Shown here: positions 8,022 to 14,119 of the stretch, in pieces
How the letters are laid out: each line of letters starts with the position of its first letter
How positions within the stretch are numbered: position 1 is the first letter of the stretch
Virus record (IMG/VR): IMGVR_UViG_3300030329_003523
Coordinates: 1 to 29,715 of that record
Length of the DNA: 29,715 nt
DNA from: a virus
Reading direction: 5' to 3' (one strand)
Position numbers and translations under genes: made by a program
Notes under the pieces: model-generated
What the model was told of the DNA's origin: nothing
The model's database searches: none
Seen by the model: only the letters and a program-made list of their open reading frames with translations

Positions 8022-8111
8022 ATGAGCTGGATATTAGTTTGTAGTTTAGCTTTTACTTGTTTTTATAGCTTTTGCCTATTCTTAATTAACATTATAAAAA
8101 GGAACAAGTAA
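8022..8111 (+). CDS. 29-aa single-membrane-segment peptide
   Basis: ATG at 8022 is preceded by GGAGG with a 6-nt spacer, one of the strongest ribosome sites in the window. The peptide starts MSWILVCSLAFTCFYSFCLF and is hydrophobic almost to the end, closing with KRNK. It looks like one transmembrane helix with a basic cytoplasmic tail. The next gene begins one base or less after its stop. It may act on the host membrane early in infection, or be a superinfection-exclusion type peptide; both are guesses. Confidence 0.6.
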   Translation: MSWILVCSLAFTCFYSFCLFLINIIKRNK

Positions 8112-8261
8112 ATGCTAATCTATAAAATAAACCTTGCAGAGATAGAAGGCGGCGATAAACCCCGAAACGAAAAAGAAGGGATTAAGTTTGTCATGCAGAA
8201 TATCGGGGAACTAATCCGAATTGCTTTGCTCAATGAAAATTTAGGGAAGGAGGAAAAATAA
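8112..8261 (+). CDS. Small early protein, 49 aa, unknown
   Basis: ATG at 8112 immediately follows the stop of the membrane peptide (TAAATG). The product starts MLIYKINLAEIEGGDKPRNE and has a helical second half (VMQNIGELIRIALLNENL). Its 3' end carries AAGGAGG, which serves the next start. No family recognised. Coupled position and intact frame support it as a real gene. Confidence 0.55.
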   Translation: MLIYKINLAEIEGGDKPRNEKEGIKFVMQNIGELIRIALLNENLGKEEK

Positions 8262-8262
8262 A

Positions 8263-8380
8263 ATGACAAAACAAGAAAATTGGTTTCAATTGTAAAGCAC
8301 CAAGTCAAAATGGATCTTGTTTAGACTGTCGAGCATGTTGGAATCCTACAATCAAAAATGTGTCTTATCATATCCACTAA
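8263..8380 (+). pseudogene. Frame-disrupted Cys-rich mini-protein
   Basis: ATG at 8263 has AAGGAGG 9 nt upstream but the frame closes after 10 codons (stop 8293-8295). From 8282 the +1 frame reads GFNCKAPSQNGSCLDCRACW and then NPTIKNVSYHIH before a stop at 8378-8380. Removing one T at 8280-8281 would join the ATG to this frame as a 38-residue protein with Cys-x8-Cys-x2-Cys-x2-Cys. That C-terminal arrangement (CxxCRxCW followed by VSYxxH) resembles tails of larger phage proteins that I cannot name with certainty. Either a frameshifted gene, a sequencing or assembly indel, or a decayed remnant. Confidence 0.5.
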
Positions 8381-8400
8381 ACAATAGTCAGGAGATTAAA

Positions 8401-8634
8401 ATGAAAAAATATAAATGTCGACTTTGTGGGTCGAAAAATGTACAAGAACTTAAATGGGTAAATGCAAATAATCAACAAATCTCACAATTAGAAGAAAATG
8501 ATTTGAATGTCATTGGGACTTGGGAAAAATGTAAAGATTGTTATTCAGGTCAGCAGATGAGCATCAAACTAAAATGGCATATTGGTCCAGATTACCCATT
8601 AATAATTGAAGCTGAAAGAAACTTAGACCAATGA
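8401..8634 (+). CDS. Small zinc-finger-like protein, 77 aa
   Basis: The start is set at ATG 8401, which has AGGAG 6 nt upstream. A longer frame from 8317 exists, but that part overlaps the disrupted Cys-rich ORF and has no ribosome site. The protein begins MKKYKCRLCGSKNVQELKWV and has a second pair at CKDC, giving CxxC...CxxC as in a treble-clef or zinc-ribbon fold. Function unknown. Its TGA overlaps the next ATG (ATGA). Confidence 0.7.
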   Translation: MKKYKCRLCGSKNVQELKWVNANNQQISQLEENDLNVIGTWEKCKDCYSGQQMSIKLKWHIGPDYPLIIEAERNLDQ

Positions 8635-8756
8635 TTAAATACACCAGTAAAATGAAATTCTTCATCAAGTTGAAGATATTGTTGCGGTTGCTGAGGAATT
8701 ACTTGAATATTAAATGGAGAATTCGTCGTGGAAATTGTAAACGTTGGTGGGGCTGA
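8631..8756 (+). CDS. Small very basic peptide, 41 aa
   Basis: ATG at 8631 overlaps the previous stop as ATGA. The product starts MIKYTSKMKFFIKLKILLRL and ends RIRRGNCKRWWG. It is rich in lysine, arginine and tryptophan with an amphipathic helix-like middle. It is the last ORF before the tandem hairpins. A nucleic-acid or membrane-binding role would suit the charge, but no family is recognised and the ORF could be fortuitous. Confidence 0.45.
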   Translation: MIKYTSKMKFFIKLKILLRLLRNYLNIKWRIRRGNCKRWWG

Positions 8757-8782
8757 TATAACCAATGTATGGTATTAATAAT

Positions 8783-8817
8783 ATCTCTCTGCACACTTGC
8801 GGGAGATTTTTGTTTTT
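8783..8817 (+). terminator. Rho-independent-type terminator T1
   Basis: ATCTCTCTGC (8783-8792) pairs with GCGGGAGAT (8799-8807) with one bulged T and a six-base loop, followed by TTTTGTTTTT. It stands after the first early gene block and before the second promoter, so it likely ends the first early transcript. Confidence 0.65.
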
Positions 8818-8830
8818 CTCACGCATACAA
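8799..8830 (+). repeat. 32-bp direct repeat, copy 1
   Basis: The 32 bases at 8799-8830 (starting GCGGGAGATTTTTG, ending CACGCATACAA) recur exactly at 8867-8898. Each copy contains the 3' half of a terminator hairpin plus its T-tract, and can also fold on itself (GCGGGAGA with TCTCACGC, one mismatch). Confidence 0.85.
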
Positions 8831-8835
8831 TATTT

Positions 8836-8886
8836 ATCTCCCACCCCCTCTGAAAATATCCTATCAGCGGGAGATTTTTGTTTTTC
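8836..8886 (+). terminator. Terminator-like hairpin T2
   Basis: ATCTCCC (8836-8842) pairs perfectly with GGGAGAT (8869-8875), with a 26-base loop that has an inner CTGA/TCAG stem, followed by TTTTGTTTTT. The 5' arm could instead pair with the identical GGGAGAT of T1 (8801-8807), giving mutually exclusive folds. Confidence 0.55.
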
Positions 8887-8898
8887 TCACGCATACAA
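8867..8898 (+). repeat. 32-bp direct repeat, copy 2
   Basis: Exact second copy of the 8799-8830 repeat, 36 bp after the first copy ends. It supplies the 3' arm and T-tract of T2. Confidence 0.85.
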
Positions 8899-8931
8899 GG
8901 TATATGTAAGTACATATTTTTAATAAATGAT

Positions 8932-8960
8932 TTGCTTTATTATATATTTATATATACATT
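8932..8960 (+). promoter_or_regulatory. Second early promoter
   Basis: TTGCTT (8932-8937) and TACATT (8955-8960) are 17 bp apart in an AT-only spacer, closely resembling the composition of the first early promoter. It lies downstream of the tandem terminators and about 27 bp before the next gene start (8987). Confidence 0.55.
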
Positions 8961-8986
8961 AACATATTGATAGACAAGGAAATAAA

Positions 8987-9193
8987 ATGAACACATACGA
9001 AAAACGAGAACTATTTCAATCTAACCACACTTGTCAAAACCAAAAATGTAGTGGCTATACCAAGCAGAAACTATATAATTGTGAGGTAATAGCAGGGAAC
9101 GGGATTGAGCAGGATGCTATGGTTTGCGAGGTATGTGAGACAGTGTATGATCACGATGAATTGGTAGATTGGGATACAGAACTAAACTTTTAA
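8987..9193 (+). CDS. Small CxxC-containing early protein, 68 aa
   Basis: ATG has AAGGA upstream. The protein begins MNTYEKRELFQSNHTCQNQK and carries two cysteine pairs (a Cys-x4-Cys type at the N-terminus and CEVC in the middle), with an acidic C-terminus (DHDELVDWDTELNF). It is the first gene of the second early unit. A zinc-stabilised fold is likely; the function is unknown. Confidence 0.7.
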   Translation: MNTYEKRELFQSNHTCQNQKCSGYTKQKLYNCEVIAGNGIEQDAMVCEVCETVYDHDELVDWDTELNF

Positions 9194-9208
9194 ATCAAGG
9201 GAGCAATA

Positions 9209-9409
9209 ATGAACAGATTAATTAAACACTTAACCGAAAATGGAATAAGTCAAGCCCACGTTATTAGACAGCTAGGTATTTCTAATATGACTTGGTACAA
9301 TTATAAAAACAAAAGAACACCTATGCCGAAGGTTACGAAATTAGCTTTATGTTATGTCTTAAATATTTCCTACGATCAAGTATTTTCCACAGAAGAAGCG
9401 TGTGCATAG
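9209..9409 (+). CDS. XRE/Cro-like helix-turn-helix protein, 66 aa
   Basis: A compact DNA-binding protein, likely a transcriptional regulator. The segment NGISQAHVIRQLGISNMTWY has the 'S.....r.LGIs..t.y.yk' pattern of the XRE/Cro helix-turn-helix, followed by LALCYVLNISYDQVF as the fifth helix. The length is typical of phage Cro-like proteins. No integrase or CI-size partner was seen, so a lysogeny switch is not demonstrated. The inverted repeats at 7561-7604 are its most obvious possible targets. It overlaps or abuts the next gene. Confidence 0.75.
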   Translation: MNRLIKHLTENGISQAHVIRQLGISNMTWYNYKNKRTPMPKVTKLALCYVLNISYDQVFSTEEACA

Positions 9410-9410
9410 C

Positions 9411-9836
9411 ATGTCGAATATATTTAAAGATATAGAAGGCGATGAGGATGTGGCAATTAAGCTACATCCAGAGTACGAAAACAATCAGCCTTGTTGCAGT
9501 GAAGATGCGATTGAAGAAGATCAAAACAAAGCTATGGGTTTAATTGTCAACTCCGACCAAATGTTGAAAGTGGCTAGACTTCTCAATATGATACAGAGTG
9601 ATCTCGGTAGGATTTTATCTATATCCGAACCAGCTATTAGTCATAGCGAGGAAAGAATGGCTTTATCTTGTTTTGGTATGATTTCAGAAATTGCCGAAGA
9701 ATCTCAAGCTTGTATTGAAAACTTCATGGACAACGCAACTGTTGATGGTGTTCCCATTAATGAACAAACTTATAATATGAATATTCTTGAAAAAATAATT
9801 GAAAACAAACGTAAAAGAGTAGGGGGTGCTAGATGA
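9411..9836 (+). CDS. Acidic helical protein, 141 aa, unknown
   Basis: ATG 9411 (MSNIFKDIEGDED) is preferred over a GTG at 9402 that lies inside the previous gene. The N-terminal third is acidic and contains a CC pair. The rest is helical (SDQMLKVARLLNMIQSDLGR; CFGMISEIAEESQACIENFM) and the C-terminus is basic. No motif recognised. It overlaps the next gene by 4 bp (ATGA). A replication or regulatory accessory role is possible from position only. Confidence 0.65.
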   Translation: MSNIFKDIEGDEDVAIKLHPEYENNQPCCSEDAIEEDQNKAMGLIVNSDQMLKVARLLNMIQSDLGRILSISEPAISHSEERMALSCFGMISEIAEESQACIENFMDNATVDGVPINEQTYNMNILEKIIENKRKRVGGAR

Positions 9837-10075
9837 GTGAGCAAGTAGTAAAAATTACATTGTCTGAAACTGATCTAGATCACATTATATGGGGGTTAAC
9901 GGCAATATCTACAATTCGATTACCCCTTGATCCGAAATGGAGAAAACCTTACGAGGCTAAGCTAAAGGAATTGCAAAAAATACAGGAGGAAATGATCGAG
10001 GTCAAAAGAGATAGAGAGATGATAGACGCTTCCAAAAAAGCGTTAGGAGATAGCTTTTGTGATGACTGTGATTGA
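9833..10075 (+). CDS. Small coiled-coil protein with Cys-containing tail, 80 aa
   Basis: ATG overlaps the previous stop as ATGA. The N-terminus (SEQVVKITLSETDLDHIIWG) resembles the start of many small phage helical proteins. A charged coiled-coil-like stretch follows (KLKELQKIQEEMIEVKRDRE), and the end is FCDDCD, one CxxC pair. The next gene begins inside its last codons. Function unknown. Confidence 0.65.
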   Translation: MSEQVVKITLSETDLDHIIWGLTAISTIRLPLDPKWRKPYEAKLKELQKIQEEMIEVKRDREMIDASKKALGDSFCDDCD

Positions 10076-10184
10076 TAAAATAAAAGTTGTTTTTCGCAAC
10101 TTGGTTACACGCATTAAACCTCAAGAGGGTAATAAGGTTTATTGTAAAGGTTGTGGAAAATATTATAAAAGGAGAGTAAAATGA
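10062..10184 (+). CDS. Basic mini-protein with CxxC, 40 aa
   Basis: ATG 10062 lies inside the 3' end of the preceding gene with AGGAGA 11 nt upstream. The product starts MTVIDKIKVVFRNLVTRIKP and ends with YCKGCGKYYKRRVK, a single CxxC knuckle in a basic context. Its TGA overlaps the next ATG (ATGA), which supports it as a real coupled gene filling what would otherwise be a 105-bp gap. Possibly a small nucleic-acid-binding peptide. Confidence 0.55.
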   Translation: MTVIDKIKVVFRNLVTRIKPQEGNKVYCKGCGKYYKRRVK

Positions 10185-10444
10185 GTTATACTCATATAGG
10201 AAATGTATTTGAAGAGGGTATGCCAAGTGCAGAGACAAAAAAAGATAGCCAAAACCAACAGATATTAAGGCACTTACAGAGTGGTAAAGCAATTACTCAG
10301 ATAGATGCTTTTGAACTGTTTGGATGTTTTAGGTTAGCCTCTAGGATTCACGATTTAAGACAACAAGGGTATGCCATAGAAACCCAAACAACAAAAAGTA
10401 GGAACTCAAAATATGCAACCTATTTCATAAAGGAGAGAAAATGA
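10181..10444 (+). CDS. Helix-turn-helix protein, 87 aa
   Basis: The middle and C-terminal part (QNQQILRHLQSGKAITQIDA; FRLASRIHDLRQQGYAIET) matches the pattern of a phage winged/helix-turn-helix domain family (HTH_39-like) often found beside replication genes. ATGA coupling with the preceding mini-gene; its own stop overlaps the next ATG region. It may regulate early genes or act in replication. Confidence in the HTH fold is good; target unknown. Confidence 0.75.
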   Translation: MSYTHIGNVFEEGMPSAETKKDSQNQQILRHLQSGKAITQIDAFELFGCFRLASRIHDLRQQGYAIETQTTKSRNSKYATYFIKERK

Positions 10445-10920
10445 GAGAATTGTACATTAAACTCAAGGATGGGGGAAGACCATTTCCCATTACCTTAAAA
10501 GAACCGATGGAAACAAGAGAAAATAAATTTGGATCGGTAGAACACCTATATTCTGTTGTATATCAAAACGAAACTAGGACTTTGGTTGTGAGTGATGCCT
10601 TAAACAGGCAAATATCTACACTCCCACCCAATACAAATGTTGTTATTACCCTTACAAAAGAAGGGGATAGAACAGTTTGGACAGTAATTCAAGAAGATGG
10701 GAATTTTGATGATCAATACAATGAGCTAAAAAACAAGGCGGTTAATATGCAAGGAACTTACGATCAAAAAATAAGAAAAGAGTCAGAAGGTAAAGTTAGG
10801 CACGGATTCGCGGTAGAGGCTTATAAAGCAGGTAAAAAACTAACCCCAGAGACAGCAGAAGAAATTAATTCTTGGGTTCAGTTTGTTATGTCAGGGAAAA
10901 CCGATGACCTCCCGTTTTGA
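10441..10920 (+). CDS. Single-stranded DNA-binding-like protein
   Basis: The 159-residue protein has a beta-rich N-terminal half compatible with an OB fold (VEHLYSVVYQNETRTLVVSD; TNVVITLTKEGDRTVWTVIQ). It ends DDLPF, the acidic tip ending in Pro-Phe that bacterial and phage SSB proteins use to recruit partners (consensus DDDIPF). Between them is a helical segment. It lies next to a NinG-like nuclease and the replication initiator-like gene, as expected for an SSB. Sequence identity to known SSBs cannot be measured here; the tail motif and context make the call reasonable. Confidence 0.65.
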   Translation: MRELYIKLKDGGRPFPITLKEPMETRENKFGSVEHLYSVVYQNETRTLVVSDALNRQISTLPPNTNVVITLTKEGDRTVWTVIQEDGNFDDQYNELKNKAVNMQGTYDQKIRKESEGKVRHGFAVEAYKAGKKLTPETAEEINSWVQFVMSGKTDDLPF

Positions 10921-11291
10921 AAATAAGTAAATGGGATAAAGTATTTTCTCAGATAATCAGAGAGCGAGATAAGTGGAGTTGTGTGAGGTGCGGGAAATAC
11001 TACGAACCCCCTACCTCAGCCTTGCACAACTCACACTATTTCGGGAGAACTAGGTTAAGCACAAGGTTTGATGAGCAGAATTGTGATGCCCTATGTCATG
11101 GATGCCATAGACATTGGGAAGTAACAGATAGAGAGTCATATAGAGCATTTAAGATAAAGCAATTAGGGGAAAATGGGTTTAACGCTTTATATGTACGATC
11201 TTATCAAACTTGCAGAAAATCAGACTACATCAACGAAATTTACTACAAAGCACTAAAGGAGAGATTAAATGAGCTTAAACAGGGGCGGTGA
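10917..11291 (+). CDS. NinG-like HNH-type recombination protein
   Basis: TTG start overlapping the SSB stop (TTGA). The 124-residue protein shows C22-x2-C25, then ALHNSHYFGR (residues 35-44), then C60-x2-C63 followed by HRHWE. This is the layout of the NinG/Rap-type and HNH-related zinc proteins of lambdoid phages, where the central histidines form the active site and the cysteine pairs hold zinc. NinG acts in phage recombination by processing branched DNA. The neighbouring SSB-like gene fits a recombination/replication role. Whether it is NinG proper or a general HNH nuclease is undecided. Confidence 0.7.
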   Translation: MKISKWDKVFSQIIRERDKWSCVRCGKYYEPPTSALHNSHYFGRTRLSTRFDEQNCDALCHGCHRHWEVTDRESYRAFKIKQLGENGFNALYVRSYQTCRKSDYINEIYYKALKERLNELKQGR

Positions 11292-11475
11292 AAAGCCACA
11301 AAATACAGATCAAGGTATTACTCTAAACGCAGAAGTTGTTGGGGTAAAGAACCTAAAAATTGCAGGGAATTGGAGAATTGAACTAGATACCTATAACAGC
11401 GAATTAAAGGAAGTACAAAAGCTTTTAGCACTGATAAACAGGTCAGTCGCTATTGCTGTTGTACCACAAGACTAA
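11269..11475 (+). CDS. Small early protein, 68 aa, unknown
   Basis: ATG at 11269 lies 23 bases inside the NinG-like gene with AAGGAG upstream. The product has a short disordered start and a beta-strand-rich middle (LNAEVVGVKNLKIAGNWRIE) ending in a hydrophobic helix (KLLALINRSVAIAVVP). Its stop (TAA) shares its final A with the next start. No family recognised; could assist the initiator that follows. Confidence 0.65.
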   Translation: MSLNRGGEKPQNTDQGITLNAEVVGVKNLKIAGNWRIELDTYNSELKEVQKLLALINRSVAIAVVPQD

Positions 11476-12161
11476 TGGCAAATAGATTCACAGATACCGA
11501 AAAATGGAAAAAGCGATGGATTCGTAAGCTTGATCCAAGAATGAAACTTGTGTGGTGTTATCTAACAGACGTTGTGGATCACGCAGGTTTATGGGATGTT
11601 GATATAGAATCATTAGAGTTTCATCTAGGAATTGAAGTAACGGCAGAAGAAATATTAAGTGTTTTTAATCGTAAGGTAATTCCAATTAAAAATGGAGAAA
11701 AATGGTTCTTACCAAAATTCCTAGAGTTTCAATATAAGGGAAAACTGTCAAGAAGAAACAACTGTCATAAGTCAGCATTAGAAAAAATAGAAAGATATGG
11801 ATTATATGATATTATACAGAATAAGGGGCTAGTTCAAGATGATTTAGGGGCTATAGAAATAGAAACAGAAGTGGAAGTGGATATAGAAGTGGAAAGAAGG
11901 TTTAATCTTTTTTGGCAAACTTACCCTAGAAAACAATCAAGGAAACAAGCGTATAAAGTTTTCTTAAAGATTAACCCCGATGATGAGTTGTTAGAAAAAA
12001 TGGTAACCTCTGTTGAAATGTGGAGTGTATCAGAACAATGGCAAGATAAAAAATATATTCCTATGCCAACTACTTTTTTAAACCAAGAAAGATGGAACGA
12101 TGAAGTAGAGCAGGGAGAAAACATATTAGATAAATATAAGGGGATGGAATGGAAAGACTAA
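11475..12161 (+). CDS. Replication initiator / replisome organiser-like protein
   Basis: The 228-residue protein has an N-terminal winged-helix-like region (LVWCYLTDVVDHAGLWDVDI), an acidic linker with repeated E/V/D (EIETEVEVDIEVE), and a C-terminal region FNLFWQTYPRKQSRKQAYKV followed by PMPTTFLNQERWNDE. The 'FW..YP.K..k..A...f' and 'P.p.tfLN..RW.dE' motifs are typical of phage replisome organiser/DnaD-DnaT-like initiators, which bind the origin and recruit helicase. The acidic linker may hide the origin, as in lambda O, but this DNA shows only short GAAGTGGA-type repeats (around 11866-11894). Confidence 0.75.
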   Translation: MANRFTDTEKWKKRWIRKLDPRMKLVWCYLTDVVDHAGLWDVDIESLEFHLGIEVTAEEILSVFNRKVIPIKNGEKWFLPKFLEFQYKGKLSRRNNCHKSALEKIERYGLYDIIQNKGLVQDDLGAIEIETEVEVDIEVERRFNLFWQTYPRKQSRKQAYKVFLKINPDDELLEKMVTSVEMWSVSEQWQDKKYIPMPTTFLNQERWNDEVEQGENILDKYKGMEWKD

Positions 12162-12646
12162 CACCTGACAAGGCTATTTTAAAGTTGTGGAATGGTTTTG
12201 GCAGAAACCCACAGACAAAAAGAGATCAGTTTGATCTACATATGAATTGGACTCAAGAAAAGTCATCGAAAGCAATAGAAGAAACAGTAGATTTTATTTT
12301 GAACAACGAGGATACATTTCCTACTATATCAAAACTCAATACTGTTTATAAGACATTTGAAAAGTCTACACCAATAGATTATAAAACTGATAGATGCTTT
12401 TTTTGTGATGGAACAGGTGTGCTTCCTTACTTGTACTCTCCTGATGGTGTTCATAATACATATCACACAAGATATTTGGCTTGTAGGTGTTCAGCAGGGT
12501 TATCGTTAAAACTACCCGCTTTCTTTGAGACAAAACAACCTCAGTTTGATATGTACCCAAAAGGAATGAATTATACACAATTTGTTGAAATGAAAAAAAC
12601 CGAACTAAACAGGAGTCTAAATGAGAAAAAACAAACAGATCAATAG
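12149..12646 (+). CDS. Possible helicase-loader-like protein with CxxC/CxC zinc motif
   Basis: The 165-residue protein overlaps the initiator end by 13 bp. Residues about 1-70 form a helical domain (DKAILKLWNGFGRNPQTKRD; IEETVDFILNNEDTFPTISK) resembling the N-terminal part of G39P-type helicase loaders ('W...l...........yi..n...fPti..l'). This is followed by CFFCDGTG and YLACRCSAG, a DnaJ-like zinc motif. No Walker A is present, so it is not a DnaC ATPase. Being next to the initiator supports a loader or primosome role. Moderately speculative. Confidence 0.6.
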   Translation: MERLTPDKAILKLWNGFGRNPQTKRDQFDLHMNWTQEKSSKAIEETVDFILNNEDTFPTISKLNTVYKTFEKSTPIDYKTDRCFFCDGTGVLPYLYSPDGVHNTYHTRYLACRCSAGLSLKLPAFFETKQPQFDMYPKGMNYTQFVEMKKTELNRSLNEKKQTDQ

Positions 12647-12902
12647 GTTGTGTCTTTTAATTGGGAATGCAATAGGAGAAAGTATTGAAATAGACTTGCA
12701 CGACAGGGGAGACTATCACTTGTCTAAAATATCAGCAAGTAAATTAGTTGCTCTCATTATGTCAATTATTGATAGAGATTATGATGATGTTGATTCAATA
12801 GAGTTTGAAAACGCAATCAAAAGTACCTATCATTATGAAAGACAGAAAAGGTTAGATAGGTTTGAGAAACTGCAGAGAGAGTTAGCAGGATTAACACCTT
12901 GA
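12621..12902 (+). CDS. Early protein, 93 aa, unknown
   Basis: ATG 12621 overlaps the upstream gene by 26 bp and has AGGAG 5-6 nt before it. The product has a beta-hairpin-like segment (ESIEIDLHDRGDYHLSKISA), then helices, and an RLDRFEKLQRELAGLTP tail. No family recognised; location near replication genes is the only clue. Confidence 0.65.
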   Translation: MRKNKQINRLCLLIGNAIGESIEIDLHDRGDYHLSKISASKLVALIMSIIDRDYDDVDSIEFENAIKSTYHYERQKRLDRFEKLQRELAGLTP

Positions 12903-12923
12903 ACTTTATAAAAAGAAAGAATC

Positions 12924-13124
12924 ATGCCTAAATATTCTAAATTAAAAAAATGGAAGTTTCCCTATGGAAACATAATAGAGAAAGATCAACCCATTGACCC
13001 ACAATATGTAAAGGATTTGCGTACATTGTTTAATTCTAATGGTGTTAATGGTTGGTGGTGGTATGAAGGTTGTAAGCTAGATGTTGTACCTATGCAGTTC
13101 AGAACCTCGAAAGGCAAATATTAA
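12924..13124 (+). CDS. Small early protein, probably cut short by an in-frame stop
   Basis: The 66-residue frame starts MPKYSKLKKWKFPYGNIIEK and ends at TAA 13122-13124. The same frame stays open past that stop for another 34 codons to TAA at 13227-13229, reading RSTEWGLADQHSSQKLGAKF and then HRTKGKQWRYYVYS. This looks protein-like, and the longer stop would overlap the next gene start by 14 bp in the style of this genome. So the gene may really be about 101 codons plus a stop, broken by a nonsense change at 13122. Aromatic-rich middle (NGWWWYEGC). Function unknown. Confidence 0.6.
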   Translation: MPKYSKLKKWKFPYGNIIEKDQPIDPQYVKDLRTLFNSNGVNGWWWYEGCKLDVVPMQFRTSKGKY

Positions 13125-13215
13125 AGAAGTACGGAATGGGGGCTCGCAGATCAGCATTCTTCCCAAAAGCTTGGAGCTAAATTCCACCGAACAAAAGGTA
13201 AACAATGGAGGTATT

Positions 13216-13554
13216 ATGTCTACTCGTAATAAAAATAAAAAGTTTGCATATTTATATGCCCTAAAATCAATTCTAAGCTACTTTATCAGTTTAAGTAAGG
13301 GTAAGTATCCAAAAAAACCCGATCATTCAGCAAAGAAACCGTTATTATGCTTACAATGTAATTCGGTACTTGGAGTTGAATGTGGATATGCAGAACCCGA
13401 CTTTTCTGATAAGTTTTGCTCTATTGGTTGCGTAAATAACCATATTTTACAACTTAGGAAGAAAATCGTAATATTAAGATCACAGGTAAAGCACCAAAAA
13501 AAGCTTTATAGCGAATTGTACTTTCAAAGTATTGAACCTTTTCGGCTTAACTAA
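13216..13554 (+). CDS. Early protein with CxxC and CxxxC pairs, 112 aa
   Basis: ATG 13216 has a strong GGAGG 4-5 nt upstream. A longer frame from 13081 exists but its first 45 codons overlap the protein-like continuation of the preceding gene and lack a ribosome site. The N-terminus is basic (RNKNKKFAYLYALKSILSYF). The centre carries LLCLQCNSV and FCSIGCVNNH, a zinc-ribbon or MYM-type arrangement, followed by a helix of K/R/Q/L. Function unknown. Confidence 0.65.
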   Translation: MSTRNKNKKFAYLYALKSILSYFISLSKGKYPKKPDHSAKKPLLCLQCNSVLGVECGYAEPDFSDKFCSIGCVNNHILQLRKKIVILRSQVKHQKKLYSELYFQSIEPFRLN

Positions 13555-13563
13555 GGAGATATT

Positions 13564-13782
13564 ATGAGTGTAAAGAAACAAATATTCCAAGAAATGTGGG
13601 ATCAGAAACTCGCAGAAGATGATTTTGATGTAATAACTAATTGGATATTAAATGATTGTGACGATCCACATGACGAGATTCAATGGTTATTACAGCTTTT
13701 ATATGGAGATAAGAAGCCACAGGGAAAGTTAAGCCTGAGAGATGCTTATGCAGATGTTTTTAGACATATAGCAAAGCAATAG
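13564..13782 (+). CDS. Small acidic protein, 72 aa, unknown
   Basis: A textbook AAGGAGAT site stands 6-7 nt before ATG 13564. The product (MSVKKQIFQEMWDQKLAEDD) is acidic and probably all-helical, with NDCDDPHDEIQWLLQLLYGD in the middle. No family recognised. The strong ribosome site suggests high expression. Confidence 0.7.
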   Translation: MSVKKQIFQEMWDQKLAEDDFDVITNWILNDCDDPHDEIQWLLQLLYGDKKPQGKLSLRDAYADVFRHIAKQ

Positions 13783-13786
13783 CTAT

Positions 13787-13906
13787 ATGAACAAACTAAA
13801 AGAAATATTTATGATGTTAGCTATTGTTCTGCCAATTATTCTTTGGTCATATTTAGTTCCAATAATGATTCTGTTTATTGCAATAATATTGTTATATTCT
13901 ATGTAA
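13787..13906 (+). CDS. 39-aa hydrophobic membrane peptide
   Basis: ATG 13787 lies 4 bp after the preceding stop, and the TAA at 13904 is followed directly by the next ATG. The product starts MNKLKEIFMMLAIVLPIILW and continues hydrophobic (LVPIMILFIAIILLYSM). This gives one long or two short membrane helices split by a proline. In the early module it might modify the host membrane; a holin role is less likely because the late arm has its own candidate. Confidence 0.55.
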   Translation: MNKLKEIFMMLAIVLPIILWSYLVPIMILFIAIILLYSM

Positions 13907-14119
13907 ATGAAAAATTATAGCACTAACAAAGAAATTCTTAATTATGTTGAAAGTAGGCTAGACTTAGGTAATATTAGGTTTGGGGGAGAAATGCCTATTA
14001 ATGGAAAGTATAATGAAGAAGATGCTTTAGAAGAACTCATAGATGGGTTAATATATTTAAGTAACAAGGCTTTATACATTAAAAAACAAAAAAAATGTTC
14101 GAACCTTGCCCAAAAATAG
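13907..14119 (+). CDS. Small acidic protein, 70 aa
   Basis: ATG directly follows the membrane peptide stop (TAAATG). The core NEEDALEELIDGLIYLSNKA has the 'ALEELxDxxxYL' helix seen in many small phage proteins, with a faint resemblance to the metal-binding helix of MazG-like pyrophosphohydrolases. It is too short for that full fold. Basic C-terminus. Function unknown. Confidence 0.65.
   Translation: MKNYSTNKEILNYVESRLDLGNIRFGGEMPINGKYNEEDALEELIDGLIYLSNKALYIKKQKKCSNLAQK

Noticed and set aside
8120-8308. Minus-strand 62-aa ORF
   Set aside because: Antisense to coupled small early ORFs; no start signal.
8799-8898. Possible CRISPR-like repeat pair
   Set aside because: Only two copies, and the repeat is explained by terminator arms with T-tracts.
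13081-13215. N-terminal extension of the 13216 gene
   Set aside because: No ribosome site; overlaps the more protein-like continuation of the preceding gene, while ATG 13216 has GGAGG.
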